Positions 6,860 to 8,177 of a DNA stretch of 8,177 bases are shown one piece after another. Both the position numbers and the translations under genes were made by a program. The stretch is from an uncultured Clostridium sp. (lineage in GTDB: Bacteria; Bacillota; Clostridia; Clostridiales; Clostridiaceae): positions 1-8,177 of the forward strand of contig NZ_CALEVF010000135.1 in assembly GCF_937920395.1 (NCBI RefSeq), in the 5' to 3' direction. Position 1 is the first letter of the stretch. Each line of letters starts with the position of its first letter. The notes under the pieces were generated by a model. That model had not been told where the DNA came from, did not search any database, and saw only the letters and a program-made list of their open reading frames with translations.

Positions 6860-6951
6860 CTATCAACTACGTAGAAATAAAAGGTATTCTTGATTTTTTT
6901 TATAAATCAGGATTTTATCTTAGTTTTTTAATACAATTATTATGTTTTATT

Positions 6952-6973
6952 TTATAAATATAAATGTTTATAA
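6952..6973. repeat. Inverted repeat abutting the speA -35 box
   Basis: TTATAAA (6952-6958) and TTTATAA (6967-6973) are exact complements with an eight-base spacer. The right arm ends directly against the TTGCAA -35 box at 6974. It could be an operator or act as an AT-rich UP element; AT-rich composition makes a chance dyad quite possible. Confidence 0.4.
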
Positions 6974-7002
6974 TTGCAATTACACATCTAATCCTTTATA
7001 AT
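6974..7002 (+). promoter_or_regulatory. speA: Sigma-A-type promoter of speA
   Basis: TTGCAA (6974-6979, four of six) and a perfect TATAAT (6997-7002) are separated by exactly 17 bases. A transcript would start near 7009 and give a leader of about 70 bases before the TTG start at 7081. It is the only strong plus-strand promoter found in the region. Confidence 0.65.
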
Positions 7003-7064
7003 TATAAATTGGTTGAATGAATATATTTTAAATAGCGATTTAGATAATTAATATAATTTTTTTT

Positions 7065-7074
7065 AAAAGGGGTG
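7065..7074 (+). promoter_or_regulatory. speA: Ribosome binding site deciding the TTG start of speA
   Basis: AAAAGGGGTG ends six bases before a TTG codon at 7081. No ATG occurs at a suitable distance; the first in-frame ATG is at 7126, where a short conserved N-terminus would be lost and no Shine-Dalgarno is seen. TTG is therefore the likely start. Confidence 0.75.
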
Positions 7075-7080
7075 TATAAA

Positions 7081-8177
7081 TTGTATAGATTAAATCAAAG
7101 TGAAACTCCATTATTTGATGCCCTAATGGAATATGTTGACAGAGACACCTTACCCTTTCACGTGCCTGGACATAAAAAAGGCTTAGGAGCTGATGAGCAA
7201 TTTAAAAATTTTATGGGAGCAAACCCTTTTAAAATTGACGTTACAGTTTTTAAACTTGTTGACAGTTTTCATCATCCCACTGGTCCTATTAAAAAGGCTC
7301 AAGAATTAGCTGCAGATGCTTATGGTGCTGATGCATCATTTTTCTCCGTTCATGGAACTTCTGGTGCTATTCAAGCTATGATTATGTCTGTAGTTGGATC
7401 CGGTGATAAAATTATTGTACCCAGGAATGTACATAAATCAATAACAGGCGGTATCATTTTATCAGGGGCTATCCCAGTTTATATGCAACCTGAACTAGAT
7501 AAAAAAATTGGTGTTGCTCATGGTGTTGCGCCTGAGACTGTAGAAGAAACATTGAAAAATAATCCTGATGCAAAAGCTGTGCTTATAATAAATCCTACAT
7601 ATTATGGAGTTTCTACCGATATTAAAAAAATAGCAGATATAGTACATGAATATGATATTCCACTTATAGTTGATGAAGCTCATGGTCCTCATCTTAAATT
7701 TAATAATAGATTACCAATATCGGCAATGGAGGCTGGAGCAGATATATGTGCTCAAAGCACACATAAAATTATAGGTTCATTAACTCAAAGCTCAATGCTA
7801 CATGTTAGTTCAAAGCGTGTTAATCCAGCGAGAGTTAAACAGCTAATAAACCTTATGCACACAACTTCACCTTCATATATACTAATGGCATCCCTTGATT
7901 GTGCAAGAAGACAAATTGCATTACATGGTACAGAACTATTAGAAAAAACAATTGATTTGTGTAATTATGTAAGAAGTGAAGTAAATAAAATACCTGGATT
8001 TTATTGTTTCGGAGAAGAAATTTTAAATGGGCTCGGAGCTTATGCTTTTGATCCAACTAAAATCACAATAACATGTCGTGATTTAGGAATAACAGGTTAT
8101 GACTTAGATATGATACTTTCTAATAAATATCACATACAAATGGAATTATCTGATATTTATAATATATTAGCAGTTGG
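7081..8177 (+). CDS. speA: Orn/Lys/Arg decarboxylase family protein, SpeA-like arginine decarboxylase, 3' end outside window
   Basis: A PLP-dependent fold-type-I decarboxylase, probably turning arginine into agmatine for polyamine synthesis; lysine or ornithine cannot be ruled out. The 365 codons present (about three quarters of the usual 480-490) match Bacillus SpeA closely. Visible landmarks are the N-terminal LPFHVPGHKKG (near 22-32), the PLP-phosphate site VHGTSGAIQAM (near 90-100), PRNVHKSI, INPTYYGV, the cofactor aspartate in VDEAHGPH (D198, with H201) and the PLP-binding lysine in STHKIIGSLTQSS (K229). The last visible residues (MELSDIYNILAV) fall in the family's conserved small-domain region. 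It starts at TTG 7081, with a good Shine-Dalgarno and promoter upstream. It is divergent from pgcA and has no evident link with the polysaccharide genes. Confidence 0.92.
   Translation, partial: MYRLNQSETPLFDALMEYVDRDTLPFHVPGHKKGLGADEQFKNFMGANPFKIDVTVFKLVDSFHHPTGPIKKAQELAADAYGADASFFSVHGTSGAIQAMIMSVVGSGDKIIVPRNVHKSITGGIILSGAIPVYMQPELDKKIGVAHGVAPETVEETLKNNPDAKAVLIINPTYYGVSTDIKKIADIVHEYDIPLIVDEAHGPHLKFNNRLPISAMEAGADICAQSTHKIIGSLTQSSMLHVSSKRVNPARVKQLINLMHTTSPSYILMASLDCARRQIALHGTELLEKTIDLCNYVRSEVNKIPGFYCFGEEILNGLGAYAFDPTKITITCRDLGITGYDLDMILSNKYHIQMELSDIYNILAV

Larger units (their letters stand above)
6772..7080. other. Divergent intergenic region between pgcA and speA
   Basis: About 309 AT-rich bases lie between two genes that point away from each other, so both promoters should be here. 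On the plus strand I see a good promoter (6974-7002) with a dyad beside it (6952-6973). On the minus strand I see a TATAAT (6854-6859) with weak -35 support. Between them is an imperfect hairpin of TTGATTT and AAATCA around 6890-6909 with a T-rich loop. It is not a standard terminator in either direction because the T-tract is in the loop. No gene or RNA could be recognised. Confidence 0.7.

Noticed and set aside
6890..6909. Hairpin read as a terminator between pgcA and speA
   Set aside because: The T-tract is in the loop, not after the stem, and no gene ends at this divergent site.
7495..8056. Two minus-strand open frames inside speA
   Set aside because: Both are antisense to the conserved decarboxylase and have no supporting signals.

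Overview
The window is strongly AT-rich. It has clostridial-style Shine-Dalgarno sequences (GGAGG, AGGGGTG) and protein sequences typical of low-GC Firmicutes, so a Clostridium or close relative is the best guess. That assignment is inferred from composition and family resemblance, not from a species marker. I found no RNA genes, insertion sequences, CRISPR arrays or phage genes.

Layout, low to high coordinate. Positions 1-901 (minus) hold the 5' part of a nucleotide-sugar dehydrogenase (WbpA-type, UDP-GlcNAc 6-dehydrogenase), cut by the window edge. Positions 902-1382 are a 481-base AT-rich gap containing a five-copy perfect 9-bp tandem repeat, a possible decayed or tiny ORF, and the galU terminator. 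Positions 1383-2297 (minus) are galU. Positions 2460-4897 (minus) are a tight three-gene operon: a TPR protein, a CpsC/Wzz-like chain-length regulator and a CpsD-like BY-tyrosine kinase. The TPR and cpsC genes overlap by one base (TAATG), and cpsC and cpsD are 12 bases apart. A good sigma-A promoter lies just upstream of the TPR gene. Positions 5038-6771 (minus) are pgcA, a phosphoglucomutase/phosphomannomutase. Positions 6772-7080 are a divergent promoter region. Positions 7081-8177 (plus) are the N-terminal three quarters of an Orn/Lys/Arg decarboxylase (SpeA type), cut by the window end.

The minus-strand genes read as the start of a surface-polysaccharide locus. PgcA would make glucose-1-phosphate, GalU would turn it into UDP-glucose, the WbpA-like enzyme would make a UDP-uronic acid, and CpsC/CpsD would control polymer length and export through tyrosine phosphorylation. 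Glycosyltransferases, a flippase, a polymerase and a cognate phosphatase are not in the window and may lie beyond position 1. The plus-strand decarboxylase is an unrelated polyamine gene, so the locus boundary is probably the divergent region.

Most of the window is recognisable. The least explained items are the TPR protein with an unassigned N-terminal half, translationally coupled to cpsC, and the 902-1382 gap with its repeat array.
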